Positions 52,462 to 61,050 of a DNA stretch of 64,000 bases are shown here, in pieces (position 1 is the stretch's first letter; each line of letters starts with the position of its first letter). The DNA comes from Pseudorhodoferax sp965279475 (GTDB taxonomy: Bacteria > Pseudomonadota > Gammaproteobacteria > Burkholderiales > Burkholderiaceae_C), in NCBI GenBank assembly GCA_965279475.1, contig CBDIIA010000003.1, positions 744,001 through 808,000 of the forward strand. Reading direction: 5' to 3'. The notes under the pieces are model-generated. The model ran no database searches. It was not told where the DNA came from and worked only from the letters and a program-made list of their open reading frames with translations. The position numbers and the translations under genes were made by a program.

Positions 52462-53700
52462 ATCCCCTGGCAATGAGACGCCGGCCCAAAGCCGACGGAA
52501 GTGTGCGCGGTGTTCCGGCGCGCGCAGGCGCGCCATTTCGGCCGGCCCGTTCGCGCCCTGCAGCATCGCGGCCGTGCACTCGAGCGAATAGTCCATCACC
52601 CACTGCACGCGGTCAAGCCGGGCGTCGGAGATGCGCTGGGTCAGCGCGGCGACCTCGGCCGGCGTCACGGCGCCGGGCGCGCGGCGGGCCAGCATGCGGC
52701 CGATCAGGTGGCCGGCAATGCAGGCGTCTTCCAGCGACTGCGTTGCGCCCTGGCCGAGGGTCGGCACCATGCCGTGTGCCGCATCGCCGAGAAACAGCAC
52801 CTGGCCGGTCGGGTCGCGAAACAGCGCCGGTGTCTCCTGCAGCCGTGCCCAATGGATGGCGGCATGGTGCTCGACCAATTGCCGCACCATCCACTCGACC
52901 TCGGCACAGGGCTGGCCCTGCGCCGGCAGGTAGTGGCACGCCAAGGCCTCGGGCGTGCACTGGTCGGCGGGAATGTCCTGCCCCGGCGGCACGGGGAACG
53001 AGCCCGCGATGTACACCGCGTTGTCCGGCACGCGGAACGACAGCAGCCGCTTCGGTCCGTTGAACCACCAGCCGTAGTCGTCGATCAGGCCGTTCGACGT
53101 GTCGGGCACCAGCAAGCGGTAGATCGTGACGCCGACGTGGCGCGAGGCCCAGGTGCCGGCGAACTGCGGGCGCAACGTGCTGTAGCGACCATCGGTGGCC
53201 ACGACCAGGTCGAAGCCGTCCTCGCGTCCCTCCCGTCCGCTGGCGTCGGTGGTCTCCACCACCAGCTTGCCCGGCCGGGCCGGGTCGAAGCCGCAATGCG
53301 TGACCTTGCAGCCGAAACGCGCGAACCCGTGCACCGGCGCCCGCAGCACGCGGTACAGCTCGGACCAGCGGATCCGGATGCCGGGCTCGTCGGCCAGGTC
53401 GGTCAGCGCGAAGTCGAACACCGGCGTGCCGTCGACCTGCGCGACGCGCCAGCGCGCCCAGTCGAAGCTGGCGGCGCGCACCGTCTCGGCCCAGTCGGGT
53501 GCGACCAGGCGCAAGGCCTTCATCGCATTCGGCCCCACGTTCAGGCCGGTGCCGGCCTCGGCGTGGTCGCCGACCGATGCACTCTCGAAACACAGTGTCT
53601 CGATGCCGGGCAGCCGCGACAGCAAGGTGCCCAGCACGCTGCCGGCCACGCCGCAGCCGATGATGGCCACGCGCAGTAGCGGGCTCGATGTGCCCGTCAT
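52459..53700 (-). CDS. Class A FAD-dependent aromatic/heterocycle monooxygenase
   Basis: A 413-residue flavoprotein of the p-hydroxybenzoate hydroxylase class. The dinucleotide fold is VAIIGCGVAGSVLGTLLSRL. The second FAD/NAD(P)H motif is LVVATDGRYSTLR, and the third is VLFLGDAAHGMVPTLGQGATQSLEDA. Members put a hydroxyl on electron-rich rings, including purine-like rings (HpxO type) and pyridines. Its ATG overlaps the stop of the ring-opening hydrolase gene (ATGA), and a nucleobase permease follows, so an N-heterocycle is the likely substrate. The stop codon opens the palindromic repeat. Confidence 0.92.
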   Translation of the reverse strand: MTGTSSPLLRVAIIGCGVAGSVLGTLLSRLPGIETLCFESASVGDHAEAGTGLNVGPNAMKALRLVAPDWAETVRAASFDWARWRVAQVDGTPVFDFALTDLADEPGIRIRWSELYRVLRAPVHGFARFGCKVTHCGFDPARPGKLVVETTDASGREGREDGFDLVVATDGRYSTLRPQFAGTWASRHVGVTIYRLLVPDTSNGLIDDYGWWFNGPKRLLSFRVPDNAVYIAGSFPVPPGQDIPADQCTPEALACHYLPAQGQPCAEVEWMVRQLVEHHAAIHWARLQETPALFRDPTGQVLFLGDAAHGMVPTLGQGATQSLEDACIAGHLIGRMLARRAPGAVTPAEVAALTQRISDARLDRVQWVMDYSLECTAAMLQGANGPAEMARLRAPEHRAHFRRLWAGVSLPGD

Positions 53701-54812
53701 CCGGCCTCCGCGATGATGGCGATCAGCCCGCCGCCGTCCGGGCCCTGGTGTTCGGCCCCGCCCGACACGAAGATGCGGCTGTCGCCCAGCACGCCGGCCA
53801 CCAGGCCGCCGAGTGCGGCTCGCACGTGGCGCTGGGCGTTGATGTCGGTGTCGTCCAGCATCGTGTGGCGCTGGCCGCGGACCATCGCGCGGCGATCGGG
53901 TTCGCACTTCACCAGCACGCCGTGGATGCGCGCCGCGTCCGCCACGCCGACCTGCGGCCGCGCCGCGATGCCCAGATCGCCGAGCGCGGCGACCACGCCG
54001 CCGATGTCGAGCGCATCGTCCATCGGCCGGCAGGCGATGCGCAGCGGGCCGGTCCAGGCCGTGCTGTGGCCCAGCACGATGACCTCGTTGCAGTCGACCT
54101 CGACGCCGGACGAGATGCTGGCGCGCGGCGACTGCAGGCCGAAATCGGCCAGCAGCCCCTGCGCCAGCGTCTGCGCATCGCCCGGCAGCTCGCCCAGCGC
54201 CAGCGCGACCCCCATGGCACCGGCCGCACGCGCCAGGGCCATCGAGCGGTTCGGGTCGGCGCTGACCGGCACGGCGCCACGGCGGGCGGCGTCCTGCGCC
54301 TTGGAGACCGTGACGCAGGGACACTTGACCTGCACGAAGCGCACATCGGCCGCCGATGCGATGCCGGCATCGGCCATCGCCGCGCGCACCGCATCGGCCA
54401 CACTCGTGATCTGCGCGGCCCGGCCCACGGCCTCGGCCGGCATCGGCAAGGAGAGCTGCACCCCGACGGCCAGCGCCCCGCCCGGGGCCGGCGTGGCGCC
54501 GGCTGCGTCATCGGTCTTGCAGAACACCAGGTAGTGCGGCGTGAGCACGCCCTCGGTGCCACCGGACAGCACGCAGGGCACGCGGGCCTGCACCGCGGCC
54601 GGCGCCACGCCGAGCGCCGTGCCCAGCAGCAGCATCAGCGACTGGGTGAAATAACCCCGGGTGAAGTCGTTGACACCTCCGTTGCCCTCGGTCTTGCCGA
54701 TGACCGCCACGATGCTGGCGGGATCGACCTGGCCGGCGTGGATCAAGGTGGCGAGTGCCGACACATCGCCGGGGTGGCGCATGGTCAGGCGGTGGACGAG
54801 GGCGAGAGGCAT
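53697..54812 (-). CDS. Ring-opening amidohydrolase (cyanuric acid hydrolase / barbiturase family)
   Basis: A 371-residue member of the rare AtzD/TrzD/barbiturase family, made of three repeat units that each give a Lys-Ser pair. All three pairs are visible: K40 (VIGKTEGNGGVNDF) with S83 (LSGGTEGVLTPHY), K163 (VQVKCPCVT) with S235 (ISSGVEVDCNEV), and K302 (VLVKCEP) with S350 (FVSGGAEHQGPDGGG). It hydrolyses a cyclic amide, either cyanuric acid or barbituric acid; the two cannot be separated by eye. First gene of an operon with the monooxygenase and the nucleobase permease. A ring hydroxylation upstream of it favours a barbiturate-like substrate. Confidence 0.93.
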   Translation of the reverse strand: MPLALVHRLTMRHPGDVSALATLIHAGQVDPASIVAVIGKTEGNGGVNDFTRGYFTQSLMLLLGTALGVAPAAVQARVPCVLSGGTEGVLTPHYLVFCKTDDAAGATPAPGGALAVGVQLSLPMPAEAVGRAAQITSVADAVRAAMADAGIASAADVRFVQVKCPCVTVSKAQDAARRGAVPVSADPNRSMALARAAGAMGVALALGELPGDAQTLAQGLLADFGLQSPRASISSGVEVDCNEVIVLGHSTAWTGPLRIACRPMDDALDIGGVVAALGDLGIAARPQVGVADAARIHGVLVKCEPDRRAMVRGQRHTMLDDTDINAQRHVRAALGGLVAGVLGDSRIFVSGGAEHQGPDGGGLIAIIAEAG

Positions 54813-54907
54813 GGGGTGGCGAGATAGCGATCGTCACCACGCAAAAAGCCTGCCACGTGCGATGGACCGGGTGCCGGTTGCGGCCCCCGGCGACGGTTCG
54901 AAGCGTC

Positions 54908-55111
54908 TCAGCCCGCAGCCACCGGCGTGTAACCCGCCTCGCGGATCGCGGCAGCGATCGTCTGTGCGTCGGCCTTTGCCGGCGTGACCGTGACGCGGTG
55001 GCTGGGCAGGTCGGCGGCCACCTGCGCGCCGGGGTCGGCGGCCTGGACCGCCTTGGTGACAGTGGCCACGCAGTGGCCGCAGGTCATGTCCTGTACGTCG
55101 AATGAGAGCAT
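54908..55111 (-). CDS. copZ: Copper chaperone, heavy-metal-associated domain (CopZ-like)
   Basis: A 67-residue HMA-fold protein: LSFDVQDMTCGHCVATVTKAV with the CxxC metal site, and the ending IAAAIREAGYTPV. It carries Cu(I) in the cytoplasm to the P-type ATPase. ATG at 55111. A perfect dyad of the CueR type lies 38 bases upstream. copA and cueR lie nearby on the other strand, with one unrelated gene between. Confidence 0.9.
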   Translation of the reverse strand: MLSFDVQDMTCGHCVATVTKAVQAADPGAQVAADLPSHRVTVTPAKADAQTIAAAIREAGYTPVAAG

Positions 55112-55148
55112 GGGTTTCTCCGGAGTGCGATCGGGGGCGAGTGTGCGG

Positions 55149-55167
55149 GCTTGCCACGGTGGCAAGC
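55149..55167 (-). promoter_or_regulatory. CueR-like operator upstream of copZ
   Basis: GCTTGCCAC and GTGGCAAGC form a perfect nine-base inverted repeat around a single G. CTTGCC/GGCAAG half-sites are typical of CueR-type operators. The flanking -35 and -10 hexamers are poor, as expected for activator-dependent promoters, so I rest the call on the dyad and its place before a copper chaperone gene. Confidence 0.6.
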
Positions 55168-55243
55168 TTTCGGGATGCCGGGGAAACCCGTCACAGTGGA
55201 AGGCCTTTGAAAGGCGCGCTCTGCTCGGGCCTCGCGCCTGCGT

Positions 55244-55807
55244 TCAACGCGAAGAAGGTTTTTCGAACCCCGCCTCGATCCAGGCCACGGCGCTGGCGCG
55301 GTTCAGCTTGAACGATGGCGCCACGCGCACCTGGGCGAGTGCCTCGTCTGCCGCATCGCGGGCGGTGAGTGTGGCGTAAGGGCTGTCTTCGTCGGGCACG
55401 ATGTCGAGTTGCACCGTGACCATCGCGCCGCGTGCCGACACGGTGATGCTCTGGTGCAGCGCGGCGTGCAACTGCTGCTCGTGCCGGCGCAGGAACTCCG
55501 ACGCGGTCTTGACCAACGTGCTGAAGGCCGGCACGTCCAGCGGCTTGGGGTTCTTCTTGTCACGGCCCATGGTCCAGGGGCCGACCAGCGCGGGCTCGGA
55601 TTCGCCGGCCTTGAACATCGCCACGGCCCAGCCGTCGTCGTCTTCGTTCTTGACGACGCGGGCGGTCCAGCCATCGGCGGACCAGAGCCGGTCTTGCTGG
55701 ATCTTCGCGTCGTCGGGTACGGTGGTGTCGGGTACGGAGGTGGGGTCAGAGGTCACGGGATGAAGGGCGAAAGAGGAAGGATCCGCCGCAGGCGGCCGGT
55801 GCTCCAC
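55244..55807 (-). CDS. Conserved hypothetical protein (Burkholderiales type)
   Basis: A cytoplasmic protein of 187 residues from the GTG at 55807, or 170 from a GTG at 55756; neither has a good ribosome site. The block DRLWSADGWTARVVKNEDDDGWAVAM and WTMGRDKKNPKPLDVPAFSTLVKTASEFLRRHEQQ look familiar from other Burkholderiales hypothetical proteins, but no function is known to me. No signal peptide or membrane segment. It lies between copZ and copA, with no visible metal motif. Confidence 0.72.
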   Translation of the reverse strand: MEHRPPAADPSSFALHPVTSDPTSVPDTTVPDDAKIQQDRLWSADGWTARVVKNEDDDGWAVAMFKAGESEPALVGPWTMGRDKKNPKPLDVPAFSTLVKTASEFLRRHEQQLHAALHQSITVSARGAMVTVQLDIVPDEDSPYATLTARDAADEALAQVRVAPSFKLNRASAVAWIEAGFEKPSSR

Positions 55808-55837
55808 TGTAGCGGCAGTGGTCGGGCGGGGACACGC

Positions 55838-55868
55838 TTGACGTTGCCATGGTTGTAAGCTTGATCAT
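55838..55868 (+). promoter_or_regulatory. MerR-type promoter candidate for copA
   Basis: TTGACG (55838-55843) and GATCAT (55863-55868) are separated by 19 bases, the over-long spacer used by MerR-family activators such as CueR. The spacer contains TTGCC, one CueR-like half-site, but the other half is poor. copA starts 30 bases downstream and a cueR gene follows it. Confidence 0.45.
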
Positions 55869-55897
55869 CCGCAAACCGTCCCGCATCTGCGCACGGG

Positions 55898-58219
55898 ATG
55901 ATGCCCTCCATGTCTTCCATGCCGTCTTCCACCGCCTCCCACACCATCGAACTCCAGGTCGCCGACATGACGTGCGCGTCGTGCGTGCGCCGGGTCGAGA
56001 AGGCGCTGGCGGCCGTGCCCGGCGTGGTTGCGGCCAGCGTCAACCTGGCGACCGAGAAGGCCACGGTGCAGGTGGCGCCCGACGTGGGCGCGCCGGCGCT
56101 CGCAGCCGCGGTGCAGCGTGCCGGATATGGCGCGACTGCCATCACGCCGCAAGCGAGCGCGGGGGGTGGCATGCCGCTGCCCCGGGTGCCGGCGTGGTGG
56201 CCCGTGGGCCTGTCCGCCGCGCTGACGCTGCCGCTGGCGGCACCGATGCTGCTGGGTCTGTTCGGCATCGGCTGGATGCTCGACGCGCGCTGGCAGTGGC
56301 TGCTGGCGAGCATCGTGCAGTTCGGCCTGGGCGCGCGGTTCTACCGCTCAGGTGCGCTGGCGGTGCGGGCGCGCAGCGGCAACATGGACCTGCTGGTCGC
56401 GCTGGGCACGTCGGCGGCCTATGGCCTGTCGGTCTACCTGATCTGGCGGCATGGTGCGCATGGCATGCCGCACCTGTATTTCGAGGCGTCGGCATCGGTG
56501 ATCACGCTGGTGCTGCTGGGCAAGTCGCTGGAGGCGCGGGCCAAGCGCCACACCGCCGATGCCTTGCGCGCCTTGCAGAAGCTGCGCCCGGCCATCGCGC
56601 AGGTGCGCCGCGATGGCGTCGAGACGGCACTGCCGGTGGAGCAGCTCAGGCTCGGCGATCTGGTCGTGGTGCGGCCTGGCGAACGGCTGGCGGTGGACGG
56701 CGAGGTGGTCGAGGGCCGCAGCCATGTCGACGAGTCGCTGATCACCGGTGAAAGCCTGCCGGTCGCCAAGGCTCCGGGCGGCCGGGTGATCGGCGGATCC
56801 GTCAATGCCGAAGGGCTGCTGCTGGTGCGCACCGTCGCGCTGGCCGGCGAGAGCACGCTTGCGCGCATCGTGCGGCTGGTGGAGTCGGCGCAGGCGGCCA
56901 AGGCGCCGATCCAGCAGCTGGTCGACCGCGTGAGCGCCGTGTTCGTGCCGGTCGTGCTGGGCATCGCGCTGGCGACGCTGGCGGGCTGGCTGCTGGCCGG
57001 CAGCGGTGGCGAGCAGGCGCTGGTCAATGCGGTGTCGGTGCTGGTCATCGCCTGCCCCTGCGCGCTGGGGCTGGCCACGCCGGCCGCCATCATGGCCGGC
57101 ACCGGCGTGGCGGCCTCGCACGGCATCTTGATCCGCGATCCGCAGGCGCTGGAGACCGCGCACCGGGTCGACCTGGTCGCGTTCGACAAGACCGGCACCT
57201 TGACCGAAGGCCGCCCTGCGTTGCGCGAGGCGCAGGCCACGGGCCTGGATGCGCCCGCGCTCGTTCGCCTGGCCGCGGCCTTGCAGAACGGCAGCGAGCA
57301 TCCACTGGCCCGCGCGGTGCTGGACCACGCCCGCGCGGCGCAGATCGCCTGGCCCGCGGCCAGCGGCGTCACGGCGCTGCCGGGCCGCGGCATCGAAGGC
57401 ACGGTCGAAGGCCAGCGTCTGGCGCTGGGCAGCACCCGCTGGATGGCCGAACTGGGTGCTAGCAGCGGCAGCCTGGCCGACGTGGCGGCGCGGCTTGAGG
57501 CCGAAGGCCGCACCGTGTCATGGCTGGCGCGTGTCGACGGACCGGATGCGGCAGGCGCTGGGGCTGGCGCGCCCGCCGCCACGGTCCTCGGGCTGCTGGC
57601 CTTCGGCGACCAGGTGCGCGCAGGTGCTGCGGGGGCCATCGCGCGGCTGCATGCGCTGGGCTTGCGCACGGCGATGCTGAGCGGCGACAACCCGGGCAGT
57701 GCCGGCGCGGTGGCCCGGCAGCTGCAGATCGACGACGTGCAGGCCCAGGTGCTGCCCGAGGGCAAGGCCGAGGCGATCCGCGGCTGGCGCAGCGCGGGCC
57801 GCACCGTGGCGATGGTGGGAGACGGCATCAACGACGCGCCGGCCCTGGCGGCGGCCGATGTCGGCATCGCGATGGCGAGCGGCACCGACGTCGCCATGGA
57901 GACGGCCGGCATCACGCTGATGCGCGGCGACCCGGGCCTGGTGGCCGATGCGCTGGACATCTCGCGCCGCACCTACCGCAAGATCCGGCAGAACCTGTTC
58001 TGGGCCTTTGCCTACAACGTGGTCGGCATCCCGCTCGCGGCGCTGGGCCTGCTGAGCCCGGTGATCGCCGGCGCTGCGATGGCCTTCAGCAGCGTCAGCG
58101 TGGTCGGCAACGCCTTGCTGCTGCGGCGCTGGCGACCGGCCATGCAGGCGAGCGAGGCCCAGGCAGCGCCCACATCACCTGCCGCCACACCGGCAGACAC
58201 CGCTCGCGGCATCGCATGA
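55898..58219 (+). CDS. copA: Copper-exporting P1B-type ATPase
   Basis: A 773-residue membrane pump that expels Cu(I). One N-terminal metal domain has ADMTCASCVRRVEKAL (C26, C29). The actuator loop is DESLITGESLPV, the membrane metal site is VIACPCALGLATPAA, the phosphorylation site is VAFDKTGTLTEGRP and the ATP-hinge is MVGDGINDAPALAAADVG. SEHPLARAVLDHA is the nucleotide-binding HP motif. Eight membrane segments are expected. Several ATGs cluster at the start (55898, 55901, 55910). cueR follows after 24 bases, probably in one transcript. Confidence 0.96.
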   Translation: MMPSMSSMPSSTASHTIELQVADMTCASCVRRVEKALAAVPGVVAASVNLATEKATVQVAPDVGAPALAAAVQRAGYGATAITPQASAGGGMPLPRVPAWWPVGLSAALTLPLAAPMLLGLFGIGWMLDARWQWLLASIVQFGLGARFYRSGALAVRARSGNMDLLVALGTSAAYGLSVYLIWRHGAHGMPHLYFEASASVITLVLLGKSLEARAKRHTADALRALQKLRPAIAQVRRDGVETALPVEQLRLGDLVVVRPGERLAVDGEVVEGRSHVDESLITGESLPVAKAPGGRVIGGSVNAEGLLLVRTVALAGESTLARIVRLVESAQAAKAPIQQLVDRVSAVFVPVVLGIALATLAGWLLAGSGGEQALVNAVSVLVIACPCALGLATPAAIMAGTGVAASHGILIRDPQALETAHRVDLVAFDKTGTLTEGRPALREAQATGLDAPALVRLAAALQNGSEHPLARAVLDHARAAQIAWPAASGVTALPGRGIEGTVEGQRLALGSTRWMAELGASSGSLADVAARLEAEGRTVSWLARVDGPDAAGAGAGAPAATVLGLLAFGDQVRAGAAGAIARLHALGLRTAMLSGDNPGSAGAVARQLQIDDVQAQVLPEGKAEAIRGWRSAGRTVAMVGDGINDAPALAAADVGIAMASGTDVAMETAGITLMRGDPGLVADALDISRRTYRKIRQNLFWAFAYNVVGIPLAALGLLSPVIAGAAMAFSSVSVVGNALLLRRWRPAMQASEAQAAPTSPAATPADTARGIA

Positions 58220-58243
58220 AGGCAAGGCCATGAAAGGGTTCGC

Positions 58244-58645
58244 ATGAACATCGGCGAGGCGGCCAAGGCATCAGGCGTCAGCGCCAAGATGATCCGCCAC
58301 TACGAAGAGGTCGGCCTGGTCCCGCGCGCTGCGCGCACTGACGCCGGCTACCGGGTCTACGGGCACACCGACGTGCACATGCTGCGCTTCATCCGCCAGG
58401 CGCGCGACCTGGGCTTTTCGATCAAGCAGATCGGCGAGCTGGTCGACCTGTGGCACGACCGCCAACGCCCGAGCCGCCAGGTGAAGGCGTTGGCGCTGGC
58501 CCAGGTGGACGCGCTCGACCTGCGCATCGCCGAGCTGCAGGCGATGAAGGCCACGCTCGCGCATCTGGCGCATTGCTGCCATGGGGACGAGCGGCCGGAG
58601 TGCCCGATCCTGGACATGCTGGCGGGCAGTTCGAATGAGCACTGA
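58244..58645 (+). CDS. cueR: Copper-responsive MerR-family activator
   Basis: A 133-residue regulator. The N-terminal winged helix is MNIGEAAKASGVSAKMIRHYEEVGLV. A dimerisation helix follows. The C-terminal metal loop, CCHGDERPECPIL, has the spaced cysteines of CueR-type sensors of monovalent ions. It should activate copA and copZ through the sites noted above. It is encoded directly after copA. Confidence 0.94.
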   Translation: MNIGEAAKASGVSAKMIRHYEEVGLVPRAARTDAGYRVYGHTDVHMLRFIRQARDLGFSIKQIGELVDLWHDRQRPSRQVKALALAQVDALDLRIAELQAMKATLAHLAHCCHGDERPECPILDMLAGSSNEH

Positions 58646-58714
58646 CAGGGGCCTGGCTGCGGCGTGCTGCTCCGCGCAACCAATGCAACACAGCGGCTGA
58701 TCTGAGGAACACGG

Positions 58715-59278
58715 TTGAAACCGCGGCCGCGCACAGTCGTGGTGTTCGCTTCGGCGATGTTCCTCACGAAAGCTCCGATGCCACTTCGATCTCGCGCGCC
58801 TCGGCTGCGCGCCGCGGTCCCGCCGCTGTTCTGGCTGGCCATGGCGGCCGCCATATTCACAACGGCCTGTGCGGCGTACGACCCGGCGCTGCGCCAGGCC
58901 ATCTCCGAGGTGGAAGACCGGCCCGCGTCGGCGCGTATCAAGCTGCGGCCGTTCGCAGAGCAAGGCAACGCAGCCGCCATCGCGCAGATCTGCATCGCCT
59001 ACGGCAACAGCATGGACTGCCGTGTGCGCGAAGCCGAACGCGCGCAGGCGTTCGCCTGGTGCCAGCACGCGGCCATCGCCATGCACACCGAGTCGCAGTT
59101 CATCCTGGGCAATTTCTACATGTCGGGCATCGGCGTTGCCGAAGACAAGATCGCCGCGCTGCGCTGGTACCGGCAAGCGGCCAGCCACTGGCACGAAGAG
59201 GCGGAAAACAAGGCCCGAGGCATCGAAGGGCGCTCACGGGTCTGCCGCAACTTCATCACCAACTGCAGGATGTTCTAG
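58715..59278 (+). CDS. Sel1-repeat lipoprotein or exported protein
   Basis: A 187-residue frame from the TTG at 58715 (GAGG seven bases upstream). The ATG at 58778 gives a better N-terminus: PRLRAAVPPLFWLAMAAAIF followed by TTAC, a possible lipobox. The mature part has one to two Sel1-like helical repeats (SQFILGNFYMSGIGVAEDKI, AALRWYRQAASH) and four cysteines (ICIAYGNSMDC, RVCRNFITNC). Sel1 proteins are scaffolds for protein contacts. The next small membrane protein gene starts four bases after its stop, so the two are probably one operon. Confidence 0.78.
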   Translation: MKPRPRTVVVFASAMFLTKAPMPLRSRAPRLRAAVPPLFWLAMAAAIFTTACAAYDPALRQAISEVEDRPASARIKLRPFAEQGNAAAIAQICIAYGNSMDCRVREAERAQAFAWCQHAAIAMHTESQFILGNFYMSGIGVAEDKIAALRWYRQAASHWHEEAENKARGIEGRSRVCRNFITNCRMF

Positions 59279-59281
59279 ACC

Positions 59282-59620
59282 ATGCGCACCCGCCATCGCA
59301 TTGCCGCAGGGCTGCACATCGCGGTCGGCTGCCTCATCGCGGCCCTGGTCGCTGTGCTCTGGATCTGCCTGGCTCTGCTGGCGCCGGTGTTCGAGGGCAC
59401 GTTCGTTCCTGATCTGTTCGCGATGTTCGGCCAGCCGTTGGCCGTGGCGACGCTGGCCTATGCCGGGCTGGAAGTGGCGGCGGCCATTGCGCTGCTGCGC
59501 GCCCATCGCTGGGCGCGTTATGCGCTGGGTGCCGTCAGCCTGACCCAGTTCGCGATCGTGCCGATCGGCACCGCGCTATCGGTCTATACGTTCTGGGTGC
59601 TGATCTCCGACGAACGATGA
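59282..59620 (+). CDS. Small integral membrane protein, unknown
   Basis: A 112-residue protein with three to four hydrophobic segments (AAGLHIAVGCLIAALVAVLW, LAVATLAYAGLEVAAAIALL, YALGAVSLTQFAIVPIGTAL). I recognise no family. The ATG at 59282 is four bases after the Sel1 protein stop. Probably an inner-membrane partner or an unrelated passenger. Confidence 0.75.
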   Translation: MRTRHRIAAGLHIAVGCLIAALVAVLWICLALLAPVFEGTFVPDLFAMFGQPLAVATLAYAGLEVAAAIALLRAHRWARYALGAVSLTQFAIVPIGTALSVYTFWVLISDER

Positions 59621-59777
59621 CGCGCGGGCCACGACGCCGTGCGGATTTCGCACACGGCCTGCGCTGCCGTGGCGACGTTCTTGATGAGGTGGGGATACGT
59701 AGTACCCGGGGCCGGGTTTGGACCGGCGCGGTCAGCGCCTGAGCTGCTGCGAAAATCGCGGCCTCACGCTCTCCAGC
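59621..59777. other. Intergenic region with an imperfect hairpin
   Basis: 157 bases before the glycosidase gene. GCCGTGCG and CGCACACGGC (59636-59658) can pair around GATTT with a two-base bulge; there is no T-run. No convincing promoter is visible. Confidence 0.3.
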
Positions 59778-60977
59778 ATGCCACCAGACCCGATGTCCCA
59801 CCTTGATGCCTCTGCACTGACGCTGATCGACGATTGCGCCCGTGCTTCGCTCGAACTGCTGGAGCGCAACCTCACGCCGCACGGCATCCTGGCGGCGAGC
59901 CGCACCGAGGCGGCGGTGGCGCGGCGCTACACGCGCATTTTCGGGCGCGATGCCGCGATCTGCGTGATGGCGATGTGCGGCAGCGGGGTGCCGGCGCTGG
60001 AGTCGGGCGCGGTGGCCAGCCTCGATGCCCTGGCGGCGCAGCAGGCGGCCAACGGGCAGATTCCCAAGTACGTGGACCCGGAGGGCCGGGATGCCGACTT
60101 CTGGTACCTGGGCTGCATCGATGCGACCCTGTGGTGGCTGATCGCGGTGGACCACGTGCGCCGGCATGGCCGTATCGGCGCCACGCACTGGCAGCGTGAG
60201 GTCGCCCTGGCCATCCAGTGGCTGCTGGCGCAGGAGCACCAGCACTTCCGGCTGCTGCAGCAGAACGAGGCCAGCGACTGGGCCGACATCATGCCGCGCT
60301 CGGGCTACGTGCTCTACAGCAATGCGCTGTGGTTTGATGTCAAGCGCCGCTTCGCGCTGGCGCAGGCAGAGGAGACGCAGCACCACTTCAACCACCTGTT
60401 CAACCCGTTCCAGCGCGACCTGCCCGAATACCACCGCGCCCGCCTGCTGCGGCACTTTGCCCGGCGCGGCCGGCGTGACCCGGGCCTGTACCTGAGCTTC
60501 GTCAACCTGGCGGTGGTCGGTGACGAAGGCGACGTGTTCGGCAACGTGCTGGCGATCCAGAGCGGGCTGGCCGACCCCGCGATGGCGCACCGCATCGTCG
60601 AGACCATCGTCGCGGGCCACGGCGGCGACCCGTATCCGGTGCGGGTGGTGCTGCATCCGCTGTCGCGGCAGCACGCGCTGTGGCGACCCTACATGGGGCG
60701 CCACCAGCAGAACCTGGTGCACCAGTACCACAACGGCGGCATCTGGCCCTTCGTCGGCGGCTTCTGGGTGATGGCGCTGGCCAGGCTCGGCCTGCACGAT
60801 CAGGCCTGGCCCACGCTGCTGCGGCTGGCCGAGGTCAATGCGCTGGATGGCTGGCGCTTCACCGAATGGTTCCACGGCAAGACGCTGGCGCCGATGGGCA
60901 TGGCCGGCCAGAGCTGGAACGCAGCGGCCTTTCTGCTGGCCCGGCGCGCGCTGCAGGGCGACGCGGCCGCATGGTGA
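59778..60977 (+). CDS. Six-hairpin glycosidase, GH100/glycogen-debranching-like
   Basis: A 399-residue protein with an (alpha/alpha)6-barrel type pattern. RYTRIFGRDAAICVMAM, the NEASDWADIMPRSGYVLYSN block (probable catalytic Asp), NLVHQYHNGGIWPFVGGFWV and GWRFTEWFHG resemble neutral/alkaline invertases (GH100) and debranching-enzyme-like proteins. It would cleave an alpha-glycosidic bond of sucrose or an oligosaccharide. No signal peptide. I chose the ATG at 59778; the ATG at 59793 is equally possible. No sugar transporter is adjacent. The trehalose genes at 30-33 kb are the only other sugar genes in the window. Confidence 0.75.
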   Translation: MPPDPMSHLDASALTLIDDCARASLELLERNLTPHGILAASRTEAAVARRYTRIFGRDAAICVMAMCGSGVPALESGAVASLDALAAQQAANGQIPKYVDPEGRDADFWYLGCIDATLWWLIAVDHVRRHGRIGATHWQREVALAIQWLLAQEHQHFRLLQQNEASDWADIMPRSGYVLYSNALWFDVKRRFALAQAEETQHHFNHLFNPFQRDLPEYHRARLLRHFARRGRRDPGLYLSFVNLAVVGDEGDVFGNVLAIQSGLADPAMAHRIVETIVAGHGGDPYPVRVVLHPLSRQHALWRPYMGRHQQNLVHQYHNGGIWPFVGGFWVMALARLGLHDQAWPTLLRLAEVNALDGWRFTEWFHGKTLAPMGMAGQSWNAAAFLLARRALQGDAAAW

Positions 60978-61050
60978 TGCCGCAAGCCGGGCGACGCCAC
61001 CGTCCGGCGCGCGTATGCTGGAGCTTTGCATCTGAACAGAGAGCCGCCGC

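Noticed and set aside
41115..54812. A full atrazine/s-triazine degradation gene set
   Set aside because: There is an AtzD-family hydrolase, an amidase and a LysR gene, but no AtzA/TrzN chlorohydrolase or AtzB-like gene, and a flavin monooxygenase is not part of that route. Kept only as one of the possible substrate ranges.
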